From: an uncultured Lachnospiraceae bacterium
GTDB taxonomy: Bacteria > Bacillota > Clostridia > Lachnospirales > Lachnospiraceae
Reading direction: 5' to 3'
DNA length: 45,699 bases
Assembly (NCBI GenBank): GCA_944382125.1
Contig: CALWMV010000008.1
Span: 1 to 45,699, forward strand
Positions 34,207-41,795 of this stretch are shown here, piece by piece (the stretch's first letter is position 1; each line of letters begins with the position of its first letter). The position numbers were made by a program, and so were the translations under genes. The notes beneath the pieces are model-generated. The model was not told the origin of the DNA and did not search any database. It worked only from the letters and a program-made list of their open reading frames with translations.

Positions 34207-35297
34207 ATAAAACACAAAAGATAGAAAGCATGATGGAGGTCGTTCGTATCTTAGTCGGACTGGTCATCGCTTATGCTGTAGCCCTGGCCATCCTGTTTGC
34301 TATCAGTGAAGACCCCATTTACATCGTTCAGCAGTTCGTGCTCGGACCCTTCTCTTCACCGAGACGTATAGGTACGATCATCAACCTTGCGATCCCCTTT
34401 ACGATCTGCGGTCTCAGCATGTGCTTCATGTATGCAGTTAATAAGTTCAACCTCGTAGGTGAGGGCATATTCATGCTTTCAGCCTGCATGGTCACCTGGG
34501 TATCGATACTTCTCGCACCCATGAACCTTCCTTCAGTTGTGATGGTTCCCGTGATGCTCATCGTTGCGATGCTTACCGGTATCGCAGTATCCTTTATCCC
34601 GGCCATCATGGACAGGAAGTTCAATGCAAACGTTGTCGTTGTTTCCCTGATGTTAAACTCAGTCATCCAGAGCCTTGCTACCTGGATACTCCGTTATCAG
34701 ATGAGGGATTCATCCATAGCATATCTTGGATCCCTGGAGACTCCTGCCAGCATCCAGCTTCCCAAGATATTCGGAAGCTTCCGTATACAGTCCGGTCTCT
34801 TCATAGCCATCATCTGTGTTGTAGTAGTGGCAATACTTTTCTACAAGACCGCATTTGGATGGAAGATGAGACTTGTAGGAGCTAACCCCAGGTTTGCAAC
34901 TGCAGTAGGCCTTTCAGCTGTAAGCATCTCCTTCATAGCCCAGCTTGCCGGCGGAGCATTTGCAGGTATAGCAGGAGCTACAGAGATGATGAGTAACTAT
35001 ACAAGGTTCCAGTGGACCACAACGACCCAGCATGGATTTGACGGACTGCTCGTTGCCGTTCTTGCAAAGAAGAATCCGGTACTGGTACCCATCGGAGCCC
35101 TGTTCCTTGCATATATACGTATAGGTGCGGACGTTGTTAACACCAGCGGTGATATCCCGACAGAGTTCGTTACAGTCATCCAGGGTATCATCATACTCCT
35201 CGTAGCAGCTGAGTCCTTCCTGTCCGGAACCAAGAATAAGCTTATATTCAAGGCAGCTGAGAAGGAAGAGAAGGCAAAGGAAGCTAAGGCGGCTTAA
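34203..35297 (+). CDS. Nucleoside ABC transporter permease 1
   Basis: 364 residues with eight to ten membrane segments of the BPD_transp_2 (branched-chain amino acid/ribose-type) permease family. TICGLSMCFMYAVNKFNLVGEG and GANPRFATAVGLS are typical of the NupP subunit. It forms half of the membrane channel with the protein encoded at 35315. It overlaps the ATPase gene by four bases, and the C-terminus is rich in Lys, Glu and Ala. There is a 17-base gap to the next gene. Confidence 0.92.
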   Translation: MNKTQKIESMMEVVRILVGLVIAYAVALAILFAISEDPIYIVQQFVLGPFSSPRRIGTIINLAIPFTICGLSMCFMYAVNKFNLVGEGIFMLSACMVTWVSILLAPMNLPSVVMVPVMLIVAMLTGIAVSFIPAIMDRKFNANVVVVSLMLNSVIQSLATWILRYQMRDSSIAYLGSLETPASIQLPKIFGSFRIQSGLFIAIICVVVVAILFYKTAFGWKMRLVGANPRFATAVGLSAVSISFIAQLAGGAFAGIAGATEMMSNYTRFQWTTTTQHGFDGLLVAVLAKKNPVLVPIGALFLAYIRIGADVVNTSGDIPTEFVTVIQGIIILLVAAESFLSGTKNKLIFKAAEKEEKAKEAKAA

Positions 35298-35314
35298 AGG
35301 AAAGGAGAAGATTT

Positions 35315-36241
35315 ATGACTATAGATTGGATCGCCTTTATTGCTGAAGGCATAAGGATGGCAACTCCCCTTGTATTTGCCGCTCTTGCAGCTCTTATATG
35401 CCGACAGGCCGGCATGTTCAACATGGGAGTTGAGGGTATGATACTGTGCTCGGCACTTGGTGCAGTTATCTTTGCCCATTACGGAGGAAGTGTCTGGATC
35501 GGACTTCTGGGAGGCATAATCATAGGCCTTGCGACCGGCATGGTCATAGCCTTTGCCAGCCTTACCGGTAAAGCTGATCTGTATCTTACCTGTATAGCTT
35601 TCAACCTGATGGCTACGGGAGGCACGGTGTTTGTCATGTACCTTCTTACCGGAGAGAAATCAACCACTTCCGGAGCTTTCAGGAGCTATCAGATACCCAC
35701 TATCAATATACCTCTGATCCAGGATATCCCTGTACTCGGACGTATAGTTTCCGGCCAGTCTCTGCTGACATACCTTGCAGTGATCGCTGTTGCCTTCATG
35801 TGGTTCTTCCTTAAGAGGACCAGAGTAGGCCTCAGGATCAGAGCTGTCGGCGAGAACCCCAAGGCTGCTGAGTCAGTTGGTATATCCGTCAACAAGATCG
35901 GATATATATCCTTTGCTATCTGCGGAGTGCTCTGCGGACTTTCCGGAGCATTCATGTCCATGAGCTGGGTTACTTTCTTCATGAAGAACATGGTAAACGG
36001 CCGTGGTTATATAGGACTTTCTGCTCAGAACATGGCAAACGGACAGCCGGTCGGATCTGCACTTGCATCACTGCTCTTCGGATTTACCGATGCGCTTTCA
36101 ACCACGCTGCAGAACCAGACCAACTTCCCTGTCGAGTTCCTTGAGATGCTGCCTTATCTGGCTACGATATTTGCGATCATCATCACAAGTGTCATTGCCA
36201 TCAATAAGCGCCGCAAGATCGAGCAGGGCATGGCGAAGTGA
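35315..36241 (+). CDS. Nucleoside ABC transporter permease 2
   Basis: 308 residues with eight to nine membrane segments, BPD_transp_2 family. PLVFAALAALICRQAGMFNMGVEGMIL is the typical NupQ start, and LRIRAVGENPKAAESVGISV is the cytoplasmic loop that meets the ATPase. It completes the importer. AAAGGAGAAG precedes the ATG. A terminator at 36276 ends the operon. The set lipoprotein, double ATPase and two permeases is complete. Confidence 0.92.
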   Translation: MTIDWIAFIAEGIRMATPLVFAALAALICRQAGMFNMGVEGMILCSALGAVIFAHYGGSVWIGLLGGIIIGLATGMVIAFASLTGKADLYLTCIAFNLMATGGTVFVMYLLTGEKSTTSGAFRSYQIPTINIPLIQDIPVLGRIVSGQSLLTYLAVIAVAFMWFFLKRTRVGLRIRAVGENPKAAESVGISVNKIGYISFAICGVLCGLSGAFMSMSWVTFFMKNMVNGRGYIGLSAQNMANGQPVGSALASLLFGFTDALSTTLQNQTNFPVEFLEMLPYLATIFAIIITSVIAINKRRKIEQGMAK

Positions 36242-36275
36242 TCTCACAGCTGATAACAGCATAATTATCAAAGAT

Positions 36276-36310
36276 ACAGGCGGGGTGCTAAAATTTCCCT
36301 GCCTGTTTTT
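36276..36310 (+). terminator. Terminator of the nucleoside transporter operon
   Basis: ACAGGCGGGG (36276-36285) pairs with CCCTGCCTGT (36297-36306, one G-U), followed by five T in total. The T-run is also the first part of the 21-bp inverted-repeat arm at 36306. Confidence 0.85.
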
Positions 36311-36338
36311 GTGTAAACATTAAAAATATATTTCAATT

Positions 36339-36404
36339 GCCTGCAAAACCTCTGCCGGCCGACTGCCGCCATGCGATGTCAGCCAGCAAAGGTTTTGACA
36401 GGCT
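36339..36404 (-). repeat. Intergenic hairpin repeat, copy C (inverted)
   Basis: Read on the minus strand it begins GCCTGTCAAAACCTTTGCTGGC and closes with GCCGGCAGAGG-TTTTGCAGGC. Inside, TGAC/GTCG and CGC/GCG form the inner hairpin. The fold equals that of copies A, B, D and E although many bases differ. Confidence 0.75.
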
Positions 36405-36437
36405 CAGAAGTTTTGTTTTATAACATAAGACAAATCA

Positions 36438-36506
36438 AAGTCTGCAAAACTGTCGGCGAAGGACATCGCAAAGCGGCAGCCCAAGACGACAGTTATTGCA
36501 GACCTT
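36438..36506 (+). repeat. Intergenic hairpin repeat, copy D
   Basis: AAGTCTGCAAAACTGTCG pairs with CGACAGTTATTGCAGACCTT. The inner part CGC-AAA-GCG (36467-36475) forms the small hairpin. Its GGAC/GCCC stem has one mismatch. It faces copy C head to head, about 34 bases apart. Confidence 0.78.
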
Positions 36507-36547
36507 ATATAGTTTTTAATGTTTACACAAAAAATCTATTCATCTGC

Positions 36548-36576
36548 TTGACTTTTGGCAGTCCATCTGCTATCTT
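36548..36576 (+). promoter_or_regulatory. Promoter of rplU-rpmA
   Basis: TTGACT (36548-36553), 17 bases, TATCTT (36571-36576). It lies directly after the 228-bp inverted repeat and about 140 bases before rplU. Confidence 0.65.
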
Positions 36577-36582
36577 TACTAA

Positions 36583-36713
36583 GTATGCCGCATAAGAAGG
36601 GTAAAAGTGTGTCCGGATGTGCATATCAGCTGTGAAATATCAGCAAGTGATATGCAGAAAAAAGACAGGATGCCACCCGGGTTAGCGAGTTTAGAGAAAG
36701 GGAGGTACCTTCA
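36583..36713 (+). promoter_or_regulatory. Structured 5' leader of rplU
   Basis: A stem GCATATCA (36621-36628) with TGATATGC (36648-36655) encloses a smaller CAGC pairing. L21 genes of Firmicutes often carry an autoregulatory leader; whether this one is a member cannot be shown here. GGGAGG stands before ATG 36714. Confidence 0.45.
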
Positions 36714-37022
36714 ATGTACGCTGTAATCGCAACAGGAGGAAAGCAGTACAAGGTAGCTGAAGGAGACGTCATCAGAGTTGAGAAGCTTGGCGCTGAGGAC
36801 GGCGCTAAGGTCGTATTCGATAAGGTCATGCTGATCAGCGGAGACGAGCTTACGGTTGGAAAGCCTTATATCGAGGGCGCAAGCGTAGAGGCAACAGTTA
36901 CCGCTAACGGTAAGGCCGACAAGGTCATCGTTTACAAGTACAAGAGAAAGACCGGATATCATAAGAAGAACGGTCATAGACAGCTTTTCACAGAGGTCAA
37001 GATCGAGAAGATATCAAAGTGA
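36714..37022 (+). CDS. rplU: 50S ribosomal protein L21
   Basis: 102 residues, standard length. [18 protein letters not shown] at the start and [15 protein letters not shown] near the end are diagnostic. It binds 23S rRNA in the large subunit. It has its own promoter (36548) and structured leader. In most Firmicutes the protease gene prp lies between rplU and rpmA; here the gap is only 29 bases, so prp is missing from the usual place. Confidence 0.98.
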   Translation: MYAVIATGGKQYKVAEGDVIRVEKLGAEDGAKVVFDKVMLISGDELTVGKPYIEGASVEATVTANGKADKVIVYKYKRKTGYHKKNGHRQLFTEVKIEKISK

Positions 37023-37051
37023 TTTTACGGACAGAAAGAGAGGTGTGATTC

Positions 37052-37315
37052 ATGGCTCATAAAAAGGGTATGGGTTCTACCAAAAACGGTAGAGACAGTC
37101 AGTCCCAGCGTCTCGGTGCCAAGAGATCCGACGGACAGTTCGTATTAGCCGGCAATATACTTTACAGACAGCGCGGAACGCACATCCATCCGGGTATCAA
37201 CGTTGGTATCGGCAAGGATGATACACTGTTTGCAAAGGTTGATGGTGTGGTAAGATACGAGAGACTTGGCAGAGATCGTAAGCAGGTTTCCGTTTACGCT
37301 GAGGCCGAGGCCTGA
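37052..37315 (+). CDS. rpmA: 50S ribosomal protein L27
   Basis: 87 residues. It starts [16 protein letters not shown] directly, without the short N-terminal extension (ending in F-F-A or L-F-A) that Firmicutes L27 usually has and that the protease Prp removes. The remaining body, with [11 protein letters not shown] and VSVYAEAE, is standard. L27's N-terminus reaches the peptidyl transferase centre. The lack of extension fits the lack of a prp gene in the operon. AGAGAGGTG precedes the ATG. A terminator follows at 37373. Confidence 0.98.
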   Translation: MAHKKGMGSTKNGRDSQSQRLGAKRSDGQFVLAGNILYRQRGTHIHPGINVGIGKDDTLFAKVDGVVRYERLGRDRKQVSVYAEAEA

Positions 37316-37372
37316 TCCCGGGCAGGATGGGGATATTTCCTCATTGAAGGGAATCTAGTTTTATCAATGACA

Positions 37373-37411
37373 GGGCTGTGTTATAATCTGTATAACATAG
37401 CCCGTTTTTTT
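37373..37411 (+). terminator. Terminator after rpmA
   Basis: GGGCTGTGTTATA (37373-37385) pairs with TATAACATAGCCC (37391-37403), then G and seven T. It separates rplU-rpmA from obgE, which must then have its own start or rely on readthrough; no clear promoter was found in the 25 bases left. Confidence 0.9.
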
Positions 37412-37436
37412 ATCACAGGAGATCACGCAGAAGCTT

Positions 37437-38720
37437 ATGTTTGCAGATACAGCCAGGATTTTTATAAGAAGCGGAAACGGCGGAAACGGACATATTTCCT
37501 TTCGCCGTGAGCTTTATGTGCCTAATGGAGGCCCGGATGGGGGAGACGGCGGAGACGGCGGAGACCTCATCTTTGAAGTAGATAAGGGCATGAACAACCT
37601 TTCATCCTTCCGCCATAAGCAGAAGTATTCCGCTGAGAACGGAAGCGAGGGAGGCGGAAAGCGCTGCCACGGAAAAAACGGAAAGGATCTGGTCATAAAG
37701 GTCCCTTACGGCACTGTGGTAAGGGAGGCAGAGAGAGGTCAGGTCATAGTGGATATGTCAGGAGAGCACCTTCGTGAGGTGGTCCTTAAGGGCGGAAGAG
37801 GCGGCCTTGGTAATATGCATTTTGCTACCCCTACGATGCAGGCACCCAAGTATGCTCAGCCCGGAAAGCCCGGACAGGAGCTCTGGGTAAGGCTTGAGCT
37901 GAAGGTCATAGCCGATGTAGGCTTAGTAGGATTTCCCAATGTGGGCAAGTCTACGCTCATCACCAGGGCTTCCAATGCAAGGCCGGAGATAGCCAATTAT
38001 CATTTCACTACACTGAGCCCTCATCTGGGTGTCGTTGACATGGGCTACGAGTCCTATGTCATGGCCGATATCCCTGGCCTTATAGAAGGAGCTTCAGAGG
38101 GAGCGGGCCTGGGGCATGATTTCCTCAGACATATAGAGCGCTGCCGTGTGCTGGTCCATGTGGTGGATGCCGCAGGGACCGAGGGCAGGGATCCTCTCTC
38201 AGACATAGAGAAGATCAATGAGGAGCTTATGAAGTTCAACCCGGAGCTTATGGAACGCCCTATGGTCATCGCGGCCAATAAGATGGATGTATGGTTCGAT
38301 GACGGAGGGGAAAGCCCGGTTGATAAGATCAGGAAGATATATGAACCCAGGGGCATAAAGGTATTTCCCATATCCGCAGCCACCGGTGAGGGTGTACCTG
38401 AGCTTCTTAAGTATCTCTTTGAGCTGCTTCGCGAGCTTCCGGGAGAGCCAATTGTATATGAAAAGGAATATGATGTCGAAGCACATCGCTTCGAGGAGCT
38501 TCCGATAAATATATATAAGGAATCTGAGCATGTCTTTGTGGTCGAGGGAGAGCGCATAGATAAGATGCTTGGATATACCAATCTGGAGTCGGAAAGAGGC
38601 TTTGACTTCTTCCAGAAGTATATGAAGGAGCAGAAGATCATTCAGAGGCTGCAGGAGCTGGGCCTTGAGGAAGGCGATACGGTCCGCGTAGCCGGCATGG
38701 AGTTTGAATATTATGACTAG
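37437..38720 (+). CDS. obgE: GTPase Obg/CgtA
   Basis: 427 residues with three domains: glycine-rich Obg fold (1-158, with GGPDGGDGGDGGD), a GTPase domain (about 159-335: GFPNVGKST, DIPGLIEGASEGAG, ANKMD) and a C-terminal OCT domain (about 350-427) as in Gram-positive Obg. It assists late assembly of the 50S subunit and responds to ppGpp. The AGGAG at 37416-37420 is rather far from ATG 37437, so initiation may be weak. It overlaps yhbY by eight bases. Confidence 0.96.
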   Translation: MFADTARIFIRSGNGGNGHISFRRELYVPNGGPDGGDGGDGGDLIFEVDKGMNNLSSFRHKQKYSAENGSEGGGKRCHGKNGKDLVIKVPYGTVVREAERGQVIVDMSGEHLREVVLKGGRGGLGNMHFATPTMQAPKYAQPGKPGQELWVRLELKVIADVGLVGFPNVGKSTLITRASNARPEIANYHFTTLSPHLGVVDMGYESYVMADIPGLIEGASEGAGLGHDFLRHIERCRVLVHVVDAAGTEGRDPLSDIEKINEELMKFNPELMERPMVIAANKMDVWFDDGGESPVDKIRKIYEPRGIKVFPISAATGEGVPELLKYLFELLRELPGEPIVYEKEYDVEAHRFEELPINIYKESEHVFVVEGERIDKMLGYTNLESERGFDFFQKYMKEQKIIQRLQELGLEEGDTVRVAGMEFEYYD

Positions 38721-39009
38721 TAAGCAGAGAAGCAGGCTGAAGGGCCTGGCCATGAATATAGAGCCCATTTTCCAGATAGGAAAGGGCGGGCTCACTCCCG
38801 AGATCACGGAGGCAGTTTCCGATGCCCTGGAGAAGAGGGAGCTTATCAAGATCAACATACTCAAGAATTGTGATGACGACAGGATGGCACTTGCAGAGGC
38901 CCTTGCCGAGCGTACCAATTCGGAGCTTGTTCAGATCATAGGAAAGAAGATCGTCCTGTTCAGATATCAGAGGGATCCCAAAAAGAGAAAGATAGAGATC
39001 GAAGACTGA
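38713..39009 (+). CDS. yhbY: YhbY-type RNA-binding ribosome assembly protein
   Basis: 98 residues, CRM domain. LTSKQRSRLKG-like start (here MTSKQRSRLKGLAMN), then IFQIGKGGLTPEI and the ending KIVLFRYQ are typical. It binds pre-50S rRNA. The frame can also start at TTG 38704; ATG 38713, just before the obgE stop, is chosen. It lies in the usual place after obgE. Confidence 0.93.
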   Translation: MTSKQRSRLKGLAMNIEPIFQIGKGGLTPEITEAVSDALEKRELIKINILKNCDDDRMALAEALAERTNSELVQIIGKKIVLFRYQRDPKKRKIEIED

Positions 39010-39092
39010 GCAGAGGATATATAAGGATTTCGGGTCTGATCTTTAAAAGTATCTCAGAGAGCAGGCCCTGATGCGGGAGGATCGGATACAAA

Positions 39093-39677
39093 ATGTACAG
39101 GATAGAAGAGATCCAGTATATAAGAAAGATCATGTCGGATAAGCTTGATCCGAAGAGGTATGAGCATACCCTCGGAGTTTCATTTACCGCTGCGGCCCTT
39201 GCCATGGCCCATGATTATGACATAACGGATGCAGAGATGGCAGGACTGCTCCATGACTGTGCAAAGCGCTTTCCTGAGTCCGTGCTCATATCCAAGTGCA
39301 GAAAACATGGCATATACCTCTCTGAAGAGGAGCTTAAGTCCCCTGCGGTGATACATGCCATATATGGTGCTTATCTTGCGGAGTATAAGTACGGCATAAG
39401 CGATCGGGAGGTAATAAACTCCATCCGTTACCATACTACGGGCAGGGCAGGCATGTCGAAGCTCGAGAAGATCATATATCTGGCTGATTATATCGAGCCC
39501 ACGAGATCCAGCTCAGAGATACTTCCGGAAGTAAGGAAGCTTGCCTTTACAGACCTGGATCTCTGCATGTATAAGATACTTGGCTCCACCGTGGAATACC
39601 TTGATTCCAGGAAGACTCATATAGCAAAGGATACATTTACAGCCTATGAGTATTTCAGGGAGCTGCTGCATAAATAA
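39093..39677 (+). CDS. yqeK: HD-domain phosphohydrolase YqeK (diadenosine tetraphosphatase)
   Basis: 194 residues. The HD motif is complete: His25 in YEHTLGV, His54-Asp55 in LLHDCAKR, later HAIYGAYLA, RYHTTGR and LADYIEP. YqeK splits Ap4A symmetrically to ADP and is found beside nadD and rsfS in Gram-positive bacteria. Here nadD is not between yhbY and yqeK but two genes later. GCGGGAGG lies about 17 bases upstream, a little far from ATG 39093. Confidence 0.93.
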   Translation: MYRIEEIQYIRKIMSDKLDPKRYEHTLGVSFTAAALAMAHDYDITDAEMAGLLHDCAKRFPESVLISKCRKHGIYLSEEELKSPAVIHAIYGAYLAEYKYGISDREVINSIRYHTTGRAGMSKLEKIIYLADYIEPTRSSSEILPEVRKLAFTDLDLCMYKILGSTVEYLDSRKTHIAKDTFTAYEYFRELLHK

Positions 39678-39695
39678 GCAAAAGGAGATAGAGAT

Positions 39696-40058
39696 ATGCA
39701 GACTGATGAAAGAGTAAAGGAACTGGTTAAGATCTGCTATAAGGCCTTATCCGAAAAGAAAGCTTCAGATATCACTGTCATAGACATAAGCGATCTTTCA
39801 GTGGTGGCTGATTATTTTATAATAGCTTCAGCGGACAATATCAGACAGACCGAGGCTCTCTGCGACAATGTGGAAGAGGCCCTTTATAAGGCCGGCTTTG
39901 AGTGCCGTCAGATAGAGGGAAAGACATCGGCGAACTGGATCCTTATGGATTACAATGATGTCATAGTCCATATCTTTGATAAAGAGAACCGTCTTTTCTA
40001 TGATATAGAGCGTATCTGGAAGGATGGAAAGAAGGTCATAGACATAGAAGCTCTCTGA
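39696..40058 (+). CDS. rsfS: Ribosome silencing factor RsfS
   Basis: 120 residues, standard length. DITVIDISDLSVVADYFIIASA and the C-terminal WILMDYNDVIVHIFDKENRLFYDIERIW are diagnostic. It binds L14 and blocks joining of ribosomal subunits in stationary phase. AAAGGAGA precedes the ATG. It follows yqeK by 18 bases and precedes nadD by 10. Confidence 0.96.
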   Translation: MQTDERVKELVKICYKALSEKKASDITVIDISDLSVVADYFIIASADNIRQTEALCDNVEEALYKAGFECRQIEGKTSANWILMDYNDVIVHIFDKENRLFYDIERIWKDGKKVIDIEAL

Positions 40059-40068
40059 TAATGCGGTT

Positions 40069-40710
40069 ATGAAGATAGGTATAATAGGCGGTACCTTTGA
40101 TCCCATACATAACGGACACAGGGACATCGCCCTTAATGCTAAAAATGAATATGCTCTTGATGAGCTTTGGTTCATGCCGGCAGGAGACCCTTACTGCAAA
40201 AGCGATAAGGAGGTCACCCCTGCTTCGGTCAGACTTGAGATGACAAGGCTTGCTGTCTCTGAGATGCCATCCTTCTGCAGATGCTGTGATCTGGAGATAA
40301 GGACCGAGGGGCCGACGTATACCTCTGAGACTCTGGAAAGACTCCATGCTCAGTATCCCGAGGATGAGTTCTTTTTCATAGTAGGAGCTGATTCTCTCCT
40401 TTATATGGAAGACTGGCACAGACCGGAGCTTATCTTCAGATATGCGGTTGTGCTTTGTGCCGACAGGCCCGGAGAGGATGACGCAGAGCTTTACAGATGT
40501 ATGTGGAAGCTCAATGAGAAGTACGGCTGCGGAGAGGAGAGGGTCAGGATCATCCACTGCAGGGAGCTTCCCATCTCTTCAACGGATATCAGGCTCATGA
40601 TGGAAAGGGGAGGTGACATCTCTCCTTATGTAGCCAGAAAGGTCCTGGATTTTATAGAGGATGAGGGCCTTTACGGTTATTCCCGAAAAAAGGTTGACAT
40701 ATCCCTTTAA
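40069..40710 (+). CDS. nadD: Nicotinate-nucleotide adenylyltransferase
   Basis: 213 residues. The nucleotide-transferase start GIIGGTFDPIHNGHRDIA carries the HxGH box (His14, His17), and the end has SSTDIRLMMERGGDISPYV. It joins nicotinate mononucleotide and ATP to make deamido-NAD. In the usual Clostridia order nadD comes before yqeK; here it follows rsfS. There is only a ten-base gap and no good ribosome binding site, so coupling with rsfS is likely. Confidence 0.95.
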   Translation: MKIGIIGGTFDPIHNGHRDIALNAKNEYALDELWFMPAGDPYCKSDKEVTPASVRLEMTRLAVSEMPSFCRCCDLEIRTEGPTYTSETLERLHAQYPEDEFFFIVGADSLLYMEDWHRPELIFRYAVVLCADRPGEDDAELYRCMWKLNEKYGCGEERVRIIHCRELPISSTDIRLMMERGGDISPYVARKVLDFIEDEGLYGYSRKKVDISL

Positions 40711-40756
40711 ATTGATGATAATAATAAATGATTTTTAATATCCAGGAGTAAATGAC

Positions 40757-41290
40757 ATGAGTATTCTCTCTAAGCTTATGAATGGTATCGGCGGTGAGCC
40801 CAAGGATGATGATGACGATTACTTCCTTGATGATGACTACGACGATAACGAGGATCTTGACGGAGACGATGAGGCGAGACCCGGTATCTTTTCAAAGAAA
40901 GGATCAGGGGACAAGACTTCTTCCAAGGGAGGCTTCCTTGGCAGGAAGGTCGTTTCGATAGATGAGGCCAGAGGAGATATGGAAGTTACGATGATCAAGC
41001 CCCAGGGCATGGATGATTCCAGAGAGATCTGTGATTATCTGCTGGCGGGCAAGGCTGTAGTTCTCAATATGGAGGGCATGAATATGGATGTGGCTCAGAG
41101 GATCATAGATTTCACTCTGGGTGCTATATATTCCATAGACGGAGATTTCCAGCCTATCTCCAAGTATATATTTATGGCATCACCCAGGAATGTGGAGCTC
41201 TCCGGTGATTTCAACGGAGATTTCCAGAACATGCTTACCGAAAAGGTCGTGAAGCAGCAGAACTTCGGCGGCTTCGGTTATAATGGCTGA
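40757..41290 (+). CDS. sepF: Cell division protein SepF
   Basis: 177 residues. A membrane-targeting helix (MSILSKLMNGIGG) is followed by a very acidic linker (about 16-42, mostly Asp) and the SepF domain (about 62-177, with MEVTMIKPQGMDDSREICDYL and AQRIIDFTLGAIYSIDG). SepF anchors FtsZ filaments at the division site and polymerises. The linker is more acidic than usual. CAGGAG precedes the ATG. It overlaps lspA by eight bases. In many Firmicutes sepF sits in a ylm cluster; here it is next to lspA and an rluD-type gene. Confidence 0.95.
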   Translation: MSILSKLMNGIGGEPKDDDDDYFLDDDYDDNEDLDGDDEARPGIFSKKGSGDKTSSKGGFLGRKVVSIDEARGDMEVTMIKPQGMDDSREICDYLLAGKAVVLNMEGMNMDVAQRIIDFTLGAIYSIDGDFQPISKYIFMASPRNVELSGDFNGDFQNMLTEKVVKQQNFGGFGYNG

Positions 41291-41795
41291 TACCACAGGA
41301 AAGAACAGAAAACTTCTCAAAAGGGCTTTTTCGATACTGGTGCTTGTTTTAGTGCTTGCTGCCTTTGATCAGTTTACAAAGGCACTTTGCCTGGAGCATC
41401 TCAAGGGCGAAGAGCCTTTTGTTTTGCTGCCGGGGATACTGGAGCTTCGGTATGTGGAAAATACAGGTGCGGCCTTCGGTATACTGAAGGGCAGGACCTG
41501 GCTTTTTTATATACTTGCGCCGGTGGTCTCGGCCCTTCTTATTTATGCTGCCATGAGGCTTCCTGATGACCGCAGATACAGGCCCCTGATACTGGATCTT
41601 TCCTTTATAGCTGCAGGGGCTATAGGAAATCTGATCGACAGGGTACGCTTTTCCTATGTGGTGGATTTTATTTACTTCCGCCTTATAGATTTTCCTGTAT
41701 TCAATGTTGCGGATATCTATATAACCTGTGCCTGCGTACTTCTGGCTTTTCTTATGCTGTTTTATTATAAGGACAGTGACTTTGGGTTTTTATGA
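41283..41795 (+). CDS. lspA: Lipoprotein signal peptidase
   Basis: 170 residues with four membrane segments. The motif set is complete: DQFTK (29-33), NTGAAFG (60-66), NLIDRVRFSYVVDF with catalytic Asp128, and FNVAD with Asp144. It cuts the signal peptide of prolipoproteins such as the BMP protein encoded at 31356. It overlaps sepF by eight and the next gene by four bases (ATGA), so the sepF to NlpC/P60 run is a tight operon. Confidence 0.96.
   Translation: MADTTGKNRKLLKRAFSILVLVLVLAAFDQFTKALCLEHLKGEEPFVLLPGILELRYVENTGAAFGILKGRTWLFYILAPVVSALLIYAAMRLPDDRRYRPLILDLSFIAAGAIGNLIDRVRFSYVVDFIYFRLIDFPVFNVADIYITCACVLLAFLMLFYYKDSDFGFL

Larger units (their letters stand above)
36306..36533. repeat. 228-bp inverted repeat containing two hairpin repeats
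   Basis: The arms TTTTTGTGTAAAC-ATTAAAAA (36306-36326) and their exact complement (36513-36533) are perfect over 21 bases. Between them lie repeat copies C and D in opposite orientations, so almost the whole unit is an imperfect palindrome with a centre near 36415. No open frame of note is inside and no target duplication was seen at its ends. It resembles a small non-autonomous element or a paired REP-type unit. Confidence 0.75.

Noticed and set aside
36664..36690. T-box-like sequence GCCACCCGGGTT before rplU
   Set aside because: The T-box core and specifier stem are absent, and the gene is not an aminoacyl-tRNA synthetase.
37359..37387. Promoter with TATAAT at 37382 before obgE
   Set aside because: The TATAAT lies inside the stem of the rpmA terminator and has no -35 at suitable spacing.
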